Positions 24,332 to 33,700 of a DNA stretch of 64,000 nucleotides are shown piece by piece. The DNA is from Cytophagales bacterium (GTDB lineage Bacteria; Bacteroidota; Bacteroidia; Cytophagales; Spirosomataceae). The notes under the pieces were generated by a model that was not told the origin of the DNA, made no database searches, and was given only the letters and a program-made list of their open reading frames with translations. The position numbers were made by a program, and so were the translations under genes. Each line of letters opens with the position of its first letter. Position 1 is the stretch's first letter. The stretch lies in NCBI GenBank assembly GCA_013298215.1, contig JAAFKE010000003.1:1-64000 (forward strand), read 5' to 3'.

Positions 24332-25321
24332 TTATTTTTTAACGATGACCAACTCTACCCGCCGATTGAGCCTGCGGGTACTTTCTGAGCTGTTGCTGGC
24401 CACTGGCCGGGTGCTGCCAAAGCCTCGGCTGGCTACGCGTTTGCTGTCAATACCATTTGCACTCAAAAAGGTTTTTACAGCCTCGGCACGCTCCCGCGAC
24501 AGGCGAAGGTTCAGGTCGTAGTCGCCCTGATTGTCGGTGTGGCCCTGCAACTCTATTTCTATGCTGGCATTTTGCCGTAAAAACACCAGCATTAGCTCCA
24601 ACTCTGGGGTCGATTCGGGCAAGAGTTCGGGTTTGCTTTGAACAAAATACAGGTTATTGAGTACTATTTTTTGCCCAACAACCACTTCTTTGAGCAGCGC
24701 GTCGGCAGGTTCTACGTCGTCGATGAAGGGCTTGAAGAGTGCATCGGCTTGTTTTTGATCGATAAAATAATCGTAGATTTTAATCATGGCCACCGCGCCC
24801 GAGCTGGTCACGGCGTTGTCGATGGCAAAGAAGTCGATCATTGACCTGGCATCGACCGCCGAAGCATCGACGGAGTCTTTGAAACTCAATTTGAGCTTAC
24901 CGTCTAAAAAAACGTTTATTTTCTTGGAGGGTGCATCGCGCGAGTATGCCAAATGAATATACTGCCCGCGGCGGCTTTTGGCTTGATTGCCCAAAATTTG
25001 GTTGTAAAGCAGCAGGTCTCCGTCGTTGTACCGAAAATACATCTCTATGCCATACGACCCTTTGATAAAATCTTTGACCTGAGAGTTGTCGTAGCGTAGT
25101 CCCGCACTTTGATCGAACACGTACACTTTTCTTGTCCGGCCACCCAACTTTGGCGCAACCTCCTCCCGAAAAACACCGCGCTTAAAAACCGTGTCCAAGG
25201 GCGGGAGCGCATTGGTAGCCTCCTTGAAATTACCATCAAAATAATAGGTGGCCACGCGCTGTGCTTGCGCGTGGCCACCTATCAAACCCACCAAAATAAA
25301 TAACAAGCGAGTCGTTTTCAT
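24332..25321 (-). CDS. Secreted protein with LamG-like and OmpA domains
   Basis: 329 aa from the ATG at 25321 (a TTG at 25327 is also possible). Seen: a signal peptide (MKTTRLLFILVGLIGGHAQA), a concanavalin/LamG-like sandwich at about 20-200 (YYFDGNFKEATNALPPLD, KINVFLDGKLKLSFKDSV), and a C-terminal OmpA domain with NLYFVQSKPELLPESTPELE, LQGHTDNQGDYDLNLRLSRE and RRLNRRVELVIV. It is 25 bases upstream of another OmpA-family gene. The pairing suggests a peptidoglycan-anchored envelope assembly; ligands of the LamG part are unknown. Confidence 0.87.
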   Translation of the reverse strand: MKTTRLLFILVGLIGGHAQAQRVATYYFDGNFKEATNALPPLDTVFKRGVFREEVAPKLGGRTRKVYVFDQSAGLRYDNSQVKDFIKGSYGIEMYFRYNDGDLLLYNQILGNQAKSRRGQYIHLAYSRDAPSKKINVFLDGKLKLSFKDSVDASAVDARSMIDFFAIDNAVTSSGAVAMIKIYDYFIDQKQADALFKPFIDDVEPADALLKEVVVGQKIVLNNLYFVQSKPELLPESTPELELMLVFLRQNASIEIELQGHTDNQGDYDLNLRLSRERAEAVKTFLSANGIDSKRVASRGFGSTRPVASNSSESTRRLNRRVELVIVKK

Positions 25322-25335
25322 TGACAATAACTACA

Positions 25336-26253
25336 TCATTCGATCTTAACTACTTCTAAATCAAATACCAACGGCGAGTATCCAGGCACTACGATCCGAT
25401 TAGCCTCGCTCCTGCCAGCTTCTCCGTAGCCCAATTTGTAGGGAATAATAACGGTTGCTTTCTCGCCTTTTCGCATTTTCAGTACCGAGTCATTAAAGCC
25501 GCGAACAGTACTCGCGGGCTTGGCAGGGTCCACGATCGTGTAATCTGAGGTGGCTGGGGTTTGAAAAACAACGCTGGTGGCAGCCAGCCTACCCGTGAAC
25601 TTGAGCGTAACGCGCTTGTCGGCGGTCACTTTCACTGAATCGGGGTAGGCTTGGGTGAGCGCAAACTGCAAACCATCGGTGGTTTTTTCGGTTATTTTTA
25701 TGTTGTTGTTCTTAATGTAATCGGTAATTTGTTCTTCTTCGTTGCGCACATTGGCAATGCTTAGGTCGTAGCGAAGCGGAATATAGAGCGGTGCCACCAA
25801 CGACACAATATCATTGCGTCGCAGCATCCAAGGCACCAGCGCCACCAGTTTGTCGCCTTCCTTAAAATTAGTAACGATGTCGCCGAGGGCAATTATTTGC
25901 GCAAACCGCGTAACGCCCGCAATAAACCGAGTGGGCGTATTGAGAAAGGTGTCGCTGCTGTCGATGAGCACATTGTCGAAACGCGTGGCTACATAATGCA
26001 CCGACACTTCGTCGCCGACCTGAATAGCCTGGGCACCCGCGCTGGTTTTGAGCACCGAATAATACAGTCCCGAAGCCGCTCGCTGGGCGTTTAGTCCATT
26101 TTTGGTGTTGTAGGCTATAATTTCTGTTTCGTTTTCGAGGGTCTTTCGGGTCTGAAAAAGACTACTTTCGGTTTCGCAGGCCACCAGGGCCACACAAAGA
26201 GCCGAGGCCGCCAGTGCATTTCGAAACAAAACATTTTGGGTAACTATTTTCAT
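25336..26253 (-). CDS. FKBP-type peptidyl-prolyl isomerase-like lipoprotein (divergent)
   Basis: 305 aa. Seen: a lipoprotein signal with VALVAC (Cys 26). Two FKBP-like halves follow: GLYYSVLKTSAGAQAIQVGD with VSVHYVATRFDNVLIDSS at about 60-145, and FNDSVLKMRKGEKATVIIPYKLGYGEAGR with a final PGYSPLVFDLEVVKIE. The active-site aromatic residues are only partly kept, so catalysis is uncertain and it may act as a chaperone. It lies 21 bases after the next FKBP gene and 14 bases before the LamG-OmpA gene in the same run. Confidence 0.82.
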   Translation of the reverse strand: MKIVTQNVLFRNALAASALCVALVACETESSLFQTRKTLENETEIIAYNTKNGLNAQRAASGLYYSVLKTSAGAQAIQVGDEVSVHYVATRFDNVLIDSSDTFLNTPTRFIAGVTRFAQIIALGDIVTNFKEGDKLVALVPWMLRRNDIVSLVAPLYIPLRYDLSIANVRNEEEQITDYIKNNNIKITEKTTDGLQFALTQAYPDSVKVTADKRVTLKFTGRLAATSVVFQTPATSDYTIVDPAKPASTVRGFNDSVLKMRKGEKATVIIPYKLGYGEAGRSEANRIVVPGYSPLVFDLEVVKIE

Positions 26254-26274
26254 AATCGGTACGATAATACAGAA

Positions 26275-27153
26275 CTACTGCGCTGATTTTTTGATGTCGA
26301 TCAGTTCGACATCGAATACCAACGGCGAATTTGGTGGAATATTGCCTGGCACTCCCTGCTCGCCGTAGGCCAAAGAACTGGGGATCAAGAAGGTGTATTT
26401 GCTGCCTTTGGGCATGAGCATCACGCCCTCGTCCCAACCTGGTATTACCCCACCAACGCCAATCTGAAAATCGATTGGGCGGCCACCCGACTGTGGGTTA
26501 CGCCGCGAGTTGTCGAACTCCTTGCCCGTTAGCAAGCGGCCCGCGTAATGCACGCTCACTTGGTCGGCTTTTTGGGGTTTTGCCCCGCTGCCAGCCGTCA
26601 CTACCACGTAATGCAGGCCAGACTCGGTTTTCTGAATGTTCTTCAAACCATTCTTGGCGGCGTAGTCGGCCAGTATTTTCGAGTCAATGTCGATTTGTTT
26701 TTTGCGGTCGGCTTGCTGCGACTTCTGGAAATCCTCCGCCGATTGCACATCGACCACCTTAGTAATGAACTTAATGTCTGACCCTTTTCTGATAAAAGGC
26801 GGCATATTAGACCCCATTTGCTTAAAAAGCGAGTCCGAACTCACGAAAAAAGTAGCGCTGTCGCCTTTCGAGAGCATCAACAAACCTTCTTCAAAAGCAC
26901 CTTTAAAGGGTGCAGCCTGCAACACGTACCTAATCGGCGAGCCATCCTTGTAGGTGTCGCGCAGGGCTGAGTCGCCAACGGTTTTCATGACAAGTTGCAT
27001 CGAGATCACATCGCCAACTTTGGCTTTATTTCCGTTGGCATCTTCGTGAATCTGGTATTTGAGGCCCGATTTAGTTACTTGCACGCGGTTTTGCGAGCAT
27101 CCCCACGCCAAACAAGCGGCGGCGGTCAATAAGGTTAGGTTTTTAATAGTCAT
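26275..27153 (-). CDS. FKBP-type peptidyl-prolyl isomerase lipoprotein
   Basis: 292 aa. Seen: a lipobox LAWGC (Cys 19); a first degenerate FKBP half (residues 35-135, KVGDVISMQLVMKTVGDS); a helical linker rich in Lys/Gln (EDFQKSQQADRKKQIDID); and a good C-terminal FKBP domain (DQVSVHYAGRLLTGKEFDNS, VIPGWDEGVMLMPKGSKYTF, LIPSSLAYGEQGVPGNIPPN, SPLVFDVELIDI). It probably assists folding of outer-membrane or exported proteins. It heads the four-gene run. The DHH gene ends 59 bases upstream, so a shared transcript is possible. Confidence 0.92.
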   Translation of the reverse strand: MTIKNLTLLTAAACLAWGCSQNRVQVTKSGLKYQIHEDANGNKAKVGDVISMQLVMKTVGDSALRDTYKDGSPIRYVLQAAPFKGAFEEGLLMLSKGDSATFFVSSDSLFKQMGSNMPPFIRKGSDIKFITKVVDVQSAEDFQKSQQADRKKQIDIDSKILADYAAKNGLKNIQKTESGLHYVVVTAGSGAKPQKADQVSVHYAGRLLTGKEFDNSRRNPQSGGRPIDFQIGVGGVIPGWDEGVMLMPKGSKYTFLIPSSLAYGEQGVPGNIPPNSPLVFDVELIDIKKSAQ

Positions 27154-27212
27154 TGTTCTGATCTTTGAGGCGTGTGCCAGTATTTAATTGTTTTAGCTTG
27201 GTTTATTGTACT

Positions 27213-28226
27213 TTAAGAATGGGTCAGTGCTGTTTTGTATTGGGGCAGCACCGAAACAAGTTTTTCGACGGTTTGCTGGAGGGTCAGTTTAGTGCGCCCA
27301 CCCGAGGCATTTTTGTGGCCTCCGCCGTCGAAGTGAGCCGAAGCCACGTCGCGCGCCGAAAAAGATTCGACCGATCTGAAAGAGAGTTTTATTTCGCGTT
27401 CGCGCTCTATCATCAGCACGGCCAGCGCCACTTTTTGCACCTGCAAGCCGTAGTTTACAATGCCCTCGGTGTCGCCGTATTTTGAGTCGAACTGTTTGAG
27501 TTCGGCCTCCGAAATAGTCATATAAATGGTATTGTACTCGGGGAGGTGCACCATGTTTTGGCTCAAAACGTGGCCCAGCAGTCTGAGGCGGCTCATGGGC
27601 GCGTTGTCGAAAATACGGCGGTGCACGGGGTTTGGCTCCAAACCCGCCTCCATGAGCCTGACAACGGCCAAGTGCGCGTCTTTGGTTGTACTGGGGTGCC
27701 GAAACGACCCCGTGTCGGTCATAATACCCGCGTACAAACTCTCAGCTATTGACTTATCAATCAGCAGGTTGTCTCCCATTCGCTCAATGATTTCGACAAT
27801 TATTTGGGCGGTGGCAGCGGCACGGGTGTCTGATATACTAATGTCGGCGAAGTCTTCTGGAAACAAATGGTGGTCTATCATCACCTTCGTACCTGGGGCA
27901 TTCCTGACCATTTCTCCCAGCTCATTTATGCGTTGGAGGGCGTTGAAATCCAAACAAAAAATAGCACCAGCATTGGCCATGAGGTCGGTGCATTGCTGGC
28001 GGCTTTTTTCGTTAAAAACAACTACGTCGGCGCAGTGCGGCAACCAAGATAAATTGTCGGGGTAGTCGGTCGGACTAATAACTGTGAACTGATGTCCTTT
28101 TTTTTGGAGGTAAAGCCCCCAACCCAGCGACGACCCCAGTGCGTCGGCATCGGGGTTTTGGTGGGTAGTAATTACCACTTTTTGGGGGGTGCTAATAAGT
28201 GTCCGGAGGTCTTCCCAGTTTTGCAT
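27213..28226 (-). CDS. DHH/DHHA1 phosphoesterase, NrnA-like (nanoRNase/pAp phosphatase)
   Basis: 337 aa from the ATG at 28226; the longer reading to 28250 runs across the promoter. NrnA-type enzymes degrade very short RNAs and 3'-phosphoadenosine 5'-phosphate. Seen: the DHH domain with THQNPDADALGSSLG, FCLDFNALQRI, MIDHHLFPEDFAD and GIMTDTGSFRHPST, and the DHHA1 domain with the terminal GGGHKNASGGR. The length fits the family. The transcript is expected to be almost leaderless. Confidence 0.92.
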   Translation of the reverse strand: MQNWEDLRTLISTPQKVVITTHQNPDADALGSSLGWGLYLQKKGHQFTVISPTDYPDNLSWLPHCADVVVFNEKSRQQCTDLMANAGAIFCLDFNALQRINELGEMVRNAPGTKVMIDHHLFPEDFADISISDTRAAATAQIIVEIIERMGDNLLIDKSIAESLYAGIMTDTGSFRHPSTTKDAHLAVVRLMEAGLEPNPVHRRIFDNAPMSRLRLLGHVLSQNMVHLPEYNTIYMTISEAELKQFDSKYGDTEGIVNYGLQVQKVALAVLMIEREREIKLSFRSVESFSARDVASAHFDGGGHKNASGGRTKLTLQQTVEKLVSVLPQYKTALTHS

Positions 28227-28232
28227 AGACCG

Positions 28233-28240
28233 CAAAGGTA
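28233..28240 (-). promoter_or_regulatory. Promoter of the DHH phosphoesterase gene, -7 box TACCTTTG
   Basis: A perfect TAnnTTTG on the minus strand ending only seven bases before the ATG at 28226. Initiation is expected at or within a few bases of the start codon, which decides the start and implies a leaderless or nearly leaderless mRNA. Confidence 0.6.
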
Positions 28241-28460
28241 CAAAAAGCACAGTTTAAAAAGGCATTATGAAATATGAAATTGCCGAACCTGCCGCGCACG
28301 GTGGACTTTTGGGGTCTGGCTCCTTGCGGTACAAACCAAGCAGATAAACCTGGGGTGCTTGGTCGCCATAAACACCAGTGCGTGTACCTCAGAAAAATCT
28401 CGGAGGCTTTGCTTTTGTTTAGATAAAAACGCAAGTCAGCAACTGGCTTTTGAACTATTG

Positions 28461-28928
28461 TTAGGCCAGAACTCCCTCTTGAACCTCAAAAGCGGGCAGG
28501 GTGATGCGCTCCACCAATTTTTCTTCGAGCATATTGGCCCACGTTTTTAGGTACAGTACCACGTCTTGGCGCAGGTTGTGTTTTAGGTAGCGACTTTCGA
28601 GGGGCAACTGAGCCAGCACCTCGCGGTCGCCGAGACGCTCTAAGTTTTTAAGGTCTTCGAGCGAGAACCCGAACGTGAGCATCTCGTGCACCATCAAATC
28701 CATGGGAATCTGGCTGGTTTCGCAATAGTCGTTCAGTTGCTCGTTCCAGTCGCCGTGGCCCTGCATGGCGTAGGCATGGATCTGCGCCTTGGTGAGTTTG
28801 GTGATTTCTTGGGCCAAATTGCCGCAATTACAACTGCCCATGTGGCCCCACTGGTAGGGAGCGCCCTCTTGAATTTTGCTCGCCGTGCGTCGGAGCGCGT
28901 CAATTAGTGTAAGACTTGCACGTGCCAT
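28461..28928 (-). CDS. Conserved hypothetical protein with a CNCG motif
   Basis: 155 aa, soluble, no signal peptide. Seen: an N-terminal helix (SLTLIDALRRTASKIQEGAP), then YQWGHMGSCNCGNLAQEITK with a possible metal-binding or redox CxC, a mostly helical middle (KLTKAQIHAYAMQGHGDWNE, DYCETSQIPMDLM), and a C-terminal helix with KTWANMLEEKLVERI. I do not recognise a named domain. The codon use matches the neighbours and the frame is intact, so it is a real gene. It stands alone; the 210 bases after it hold nothing I can name. Confidence 0.7.
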   Translation of the reverse strand: MARASLTLIDALRRTASKIQEGAPYQWGHMGSCNCGNLAQEITKLTKAQIHAYAMQGHGDWNEQLNDYCETSQIPMDLMVHEMLTFGFSLEDLKNLERLGDREVLAQLPLESRYLKHNLRQDVVLYLKTWANMLEEKLVERITLPAFEVQEGVLA

Positions 28929-29046
28929 GGTGGTGCGTATGTTTTAGGGTGATGTGTTTCTTTTTGTTGCTCAACAAATTGTTTTTGAAAAATGTTTGTG
29001 GAAAGTTACTTCTAAAAGACGATTAGAACAACTAAATTGGCTACTT

Positions 29047-29190
29047 ATGAAGATGAGAAAAAAGTCGGACTTGCCCACCAAGGTGTGCGTAACGTGCGGG
29101 CGGCCATTTGCGTGGCGCAAAAAATGGGAAAAAGTGTGGGACGAGGTGAAATATTGCAGCGATGCCTGCCGCAATAAACGCACTCATTAA
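29047..29190 (+). CDS. DUF2256 zinc-ribbon-like small protein
   Basis: 47 aa from the ATG at 29047 (or 29053); longer readings add an unlikely N-terminus. Seen: [20 protein letters not shown] and [12 protein letters not shown], giving a CxxC...CxxxC metal-binding pattern typical of DUF2256. Its function is not known. From memory, members are often found beside photolyase/cryptochrome genes; here the photolyase is about 6.5 kb away. It lies 12 bases before the next gene and is probably cotranscribed with it. Confidence 0.85.
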   Translation: MKMRKKSDLPTKVCVTCGRPFAWRKKWEKVWDEVKYCSDACRNKRTH

Positions 29191-29202
29191 AAAGACAAAA
29201 AT

Positions 29203-30771
29203 TTGAAAAACTGTTCTACCGCCATTTGGGTATGTTGCGTCTGGTTGGTGATTTCGGCCTGCAAGACTACCAAAAAAAATAGTAAATCTGCTGATAACCA
29301 AGGTGTTCCTCCCAAGCGAGAGTTTAGGGCGGTTTGGGTGGCTACGGTTGATAACATTGACTGGCCGAGCAAAAAAACGCTCCTGCCGTCCGAACAACGC
29401 GACGAGTTTAAGGCTATTTTAGACAGCCACAAAAAAACGGGTATCAACGCGGTGCTGGTGCAGGTACGCGCGGCAGCCGATGCCTTTTATGCCAAAGGCA
29501 GCGAGCCGTGGTCGGAGTGGCTCACGGGCAAGCAAGGCTTGCCCCCCAACCCCGCCTACGACCCATTGGAGTTTATGGTCGAAGAAACCCACCAGCGCGG
29601 CATGGAGTTTCATGCCTGGCTCAACCTAAACCGGGTGGCGCACAAAATCGCTAAAAGTATTGCCCCGAACAATATCGGCAAAAAACACCCCGAATGGGTC
29701 TTGGACTACGATGGCTACCGCCTGTTTAATTTTGGCCTGCCCGAAGTACGAGACTACATTACCGATGTGACGGTGAAGATTGTGGCCAATTATGACATTG
29801 ATGGCGTGCACTTCGACGACTATTTTTATCCCTACACGGCCGCAAACCAGACACTCAAAGACGAAGCGGCTTTCAAGAAATACGCGGGGCGGTTTGCTGA
29901 CAAAGACGACTGGCGGCGCAACAACGTGGACTTGCTCATTAAACAAATTGCCGATGCCATTACGGCCACCAAGCCCCACGTAAAATTTGGCGTTAGTCCG
30001 TTTGGCGTGTGGCGCAACCAAAAAGACGATGCCACTGGCTCGGCCACGCAAGCGGGGCAAACGTCATACGACAATTTGTATGCCGACACCCGAAAGTGGC
30101 TCAAAGCGGGCTGGATAGACTACATGGTGCCGCAGATTTATTTTACCCGCAAGTTCGACAAAGTGCCGTTTGAAAACTTGACTACCTGGTGGACAAAAAA
30201 CGCTTTCAACCGCCACCTTTACATTGGCCAGGCTGCCTACCGCGTGGGCGGTGCCAAAGAAAAAGACCCGCAGTGGGCCGACCCCACCGAGCTGCCCGCC
30301 CAGGTGCGGTTCATTCGGTCTTTTCAAGAAATAACGGGAAGCGTTTATTTTAGTTCTAAATCGCTCATAAACAATAAGTTGGGCCACGCCGATTCGCTCA
30401 AAAACGACCTGTATCGTTTTCCTGCGCTCATCCCAACCATGCCCTGGAAAGACAATGTGCCGCCGCTGAGTCCCGTGAATGTTACGATTACCAACACCGC
30501 AAACGGCCCGATGCTAACCTGGGCGGCTCCCCTGCCCGCCCGCGACGGCGACCAACCAGCGTACTATGTGGTGTATCGGTTCGACGAAAAAGAGACCCCA
30601 AACACCCAAGACCCCCGAAAAATAATGGGTATCTGCAAAAAGGACGCTTTTATTTTTACCGACAAAACCACCCAAGCCAACAAACGCTACCTGTACGCGC
30701 TCACGGCGGTAGACAGGCTGCACAACGAAAGCGAAGCGGTGAAGCTGGTGGCCAGAACAGAGAAAAAATAG
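29203..30771 (+). CDS. Glycoside hydrolase-like lipoprotein (GHL10/DUF187)
   Basis: 522 aa from a TTG start at 29203. Seen: a lipoprotein signal with VISAC (Cys 20); a TIM-barrel GHL10 domain at about 38-370 with EFRAVWVATVDNIDWPSKK, GINAVLVQVRAAADAFY, HAWLNLNRVAH, the acidic motif DIDGVHFDDYFYPY, KFGVSPFGVWRN and WIDYMVPQIYFTRKF; and a C-terminal fibronectin type III domain (PPLSPVNVTITNTANGPMLT). It is a probable surface hydrolase acting on polysaccharide or peptidoglycan-derived glycan. The substrate is not predictable. Confidence 0.9.
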   Translation: MKNCSTAIWVCCVWLVISACKTTKKNSKSADNQGVPPKREFRAVWVATVDNIDWPSKKTLLPSEQRDEFKAILDSHKKTGINAVLVQVRAAADAFYAKGSEPWSEWLTGKQGLPPNPAYDPLEFMVEETHQRGMEFHAWLNLNRVAHKIAKSIAPNNIGKKHPEWVLDYDGYRLFNFGLPEVRDYITDVTVKIVANYDIDGVHFDDYFYPYTAANQTLKDEAAFKKYAGRFADKDDWRRNNVDLLIKQIADAITATKPHVKFGVSPFGVWRNQKDDATGSATQAGQTSYDNLYADTRKWLKAGWIDYMVPQIYFTRKFDKVPFENLTTWWTKNAFNRHLYIGQAAYRVGGAKEKDPQWADPTELPAQVRFIRSFQEITGSVYFSSKSLINNKLGHADSLKNDLYRFPALIPTMPWKDNVPPLSPVNVTITNTANGPMLTWAAPLPARDGDQPAYYVVYRFDEKETPNTQDPRKIMGICKKDAFIFTDKTTQANKRYLYALTAVDRLHNESEAVKLVARTEKK

Positions 30772-30782
30772 GGAGTGAGTAT

Positions 30783-33700
30783 TCAAATATACTGCACAAC
30801 ACTTCCCCTTTCTTCGGTGTTTTCTATTTTTAGATATACGTCCATTTCCTGTTGGAGGTCTTCCACGTGCGAGATTACGCCGACGATGCGGTTTTCTTTT
30901 CGCAGCGATTTGAGGGTCTCAAAAACGGTTTGCAATGATTCTTTGTCCAACGAGCCGAAACCCTCGTCCAGAAAAAAGAAGTTTTCGCGGCTTTGCAGTT
31001 GCGCATGAACGTTGTCGGCCAGGGCAAGTGCCAAACACAGCGCCGCCTGAAACCGCTGGCCACCCGAAAGGGTGTTTAGGCCGCGTGTTTTGCCGTTGTT
31101 GAGCAGGTCTCGCACGATAAAATTATTTTTTTCGCTCACCTCAATCTGCAGCTGCTGGCTCGTCATGCGGTGAAACCGCTCGTTGGCCTGCTGCGCCAAA
31201 TTGTGCAGATACACCTCCGACACGTAATTTACAAACCCCACGCTATAAAACAGCGCGGTCATCCGTTTCAGGTCGGCCTGGCGGAGTTCTAATTTTTCTT
31301 TTTGTGCCAGCAAATCGCTTTGGTTTTTCAGTTGCGTCTTCAATTGCCCAATCTCGGTTTCGAGGCGGCCCGAGTCTTTGCGGTAGTCGTTGCCCGCTGC
31401 GCGTAGTATTTGTAGCTCCTCCTTTACTGTGTCGTGGTGGTGTGGGTCGTAGGTGGTGTTTCCAACGTCGCCCCGTAGCTTTTCGTACTCTTTTTGGGCA
31501 ACCAGAAAAGCGGTGTTATACTCTGAAATAGCTCGCTGCTGCCCCTCCAAATCAAAATTACTCCCTAAAATAGTTCGTATGTGCGCCTCCGACTCAAAGC
31601 CCGACTGACGTATTTTTTGACCCAATTCAGCCTCTAATTTTCGTAAATCCTCGGTGGTCGTTGCCACGTTTTGCGCCAAAATTTCCAGCTGCCCGCTTAG
31701 GCCGTCGCGGAGAGCCACCAGTTTCTGGCGTTCTTTTTCCTGGTTTTCGTATTTTTCAACGTCAAGCTCGCACTGGTTTTTTAGTTGGGCAGACTCTTTT
31801 CTGAGGCTTTCTATTGGCAGATGTTCAAAATCGGCCAGATCGACTCCAATCATTTGCCCGCGTTTCAGGTTTGCCTGGTCTTGTTTTTGGCGTGCCTGGA
31901 GTTTTAGTTCTTCCAATGGCGTTTCCAAACGGAGCAACTCGGCTTCGCTCAGGCGGGTTTCTTTTCCGTTTTCTGTGATCGTGCCGTCCAATTTTTCGAT
32001 GGCTTCCTTTTGTTTTTCGGCAGTTTTTAGATCAGCATCCACGGCCTGAGATTGGTCTTTCTGGTAGGGCGGCCACTCAAAAGCCAAATCGTGGGCGGCT
32101 ATCTGTTGTTTATTGGCATCAAATTCTTTTCGGAGTGCTGTTTTTCGCTCCTCGCAGTTGGTCAAATTTGCTTGAACAATCCCCATTTTTGAACCCACGC
32201 TTTGGGTTGCTTCAATCTGTTTTTTGAGTTCGGCTTGCCGCAAACGCACCGCGTCGGTGGCTGCTTTTGCGCCCTCGTTCACCGCCAAATATGGGTGGTG
32301 CGTGGCGCCGCACAGCGGGCAGGGGTGGCCTTGGTGCAGGTTTTGCGCGTGGGTGTGGAGGGCGTCCCTCACGGCCAGGTGCTCGACCTGACCACTCAGC
32401 TTTTCGTACTCAACCGCCAATATATCAACGTGTTGTCGCAATTTTTCTTGAATGTCAAGAATACTCTGCGTTGGGTTTATGTCGGGATAATCCATCAGCA
32501 GGTCTCGTTTTTCTTCAACAAACCCCCGCTCTTGCGCAACGACCACCTCGGCGTTTTCTTTAATTTTCCGTTTTTGTTCTAATAGATTGTCGCGCTTCTC
32601 AAACCAGTTTTTTATTGCCAACAGCCGCCCCATATCAAGCTGGTGTTGGCGCAGTTGGTTGCGGTCTGCTTCTAATTTTTGGCGTTCTTGTTTTAGTTTG
32701 TCGAGCTTTGTTTTTTCTGCCCCAAGCACCTGGCCACCTTTTTCGACCCGCTGGTTTAATTTCTCCATTTCGGCCTCCACGCCTTTCAGTCCGGCCCAGA
32801 CCAACAGCGTGTCAGCGCGTTTCATGGTCGTCTCGCGGGCATCGTACTGGGGGCGCAAGGTTTTTAGATTCTCCACAATGCCGTTGAGCACGTCGGTGTT
32901 CTTTGCCGCATCGGCGTGCAGGTTCAACTGCTTTTTTCCTGCCTCATCTTTTAATTTTTGTTGGTTGAATTGCGCGTCCAAAAGTGCCTTAAAATCCCGC
33001 AAACACGCGCTGTATTGCTGGACTTGCACTTGTAGCTTTTCAAAAGACTCTTGCCTTTGGGTCAATGCCTCAAAGCGTTCGGCTACCCGCATCAACTCTT
33101 GCGTTTTTTTCCAACGCTCCTCCAATACCTTTTCTTCGGCCTGTTTGCTGCCAATGTTTTTTTCGTTGGTATCTATTAGGTAAATGGTGTTTTTCAGATC
33201 GACCTCGGCTTGGTCTAATTTCTGGGGGGTGGCATCGCCCACCTGGGCCAACTGCCCGTTTATTTCGCTCAACTGCCCATCGTTTTGCTTCGACAGCCGA
33301 CTGGTTTTCTCACCCAAATCGAAGCGACCCAACCCGAAAAGCCCCTTCATCATCTCGGTGCGGTCGGTGTCTTTGAGCTCGATAAACTCCTGAAACCGCC
33401 CCTGCGGAATAATAACCGTCCGCATAAAGTCTTTATAATTCAGTTTCAGGATGCTCTCGGCGGGGTTATCAGAGGCAACTGGCATCCATTGGCTCGTATC
33501 AATCATCCACTGGTAACACTTCCGCTCGAACTTTACCTCCTCAAATTTTTTGCGGTTACGCTTTCCCTCCACCACAAATCGGTAGCGGGCATCCTCCCTG
33601 CCTGTTCGGCACTCAAAATCAATCAGCAGTCGGTCGGCTCGCAGGTTGGTTATGTTGTAGCTCAAATGATCTTTGCCGAGCCGCTCCATTTTGCCGTAGA

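Noticed and set aside
28192-28434. 80-codon minus-strand frame upstream of the DHH gene
   Set aside because: It overlaps the promoter and start of the DHH gene, and its composition is not protein-like.
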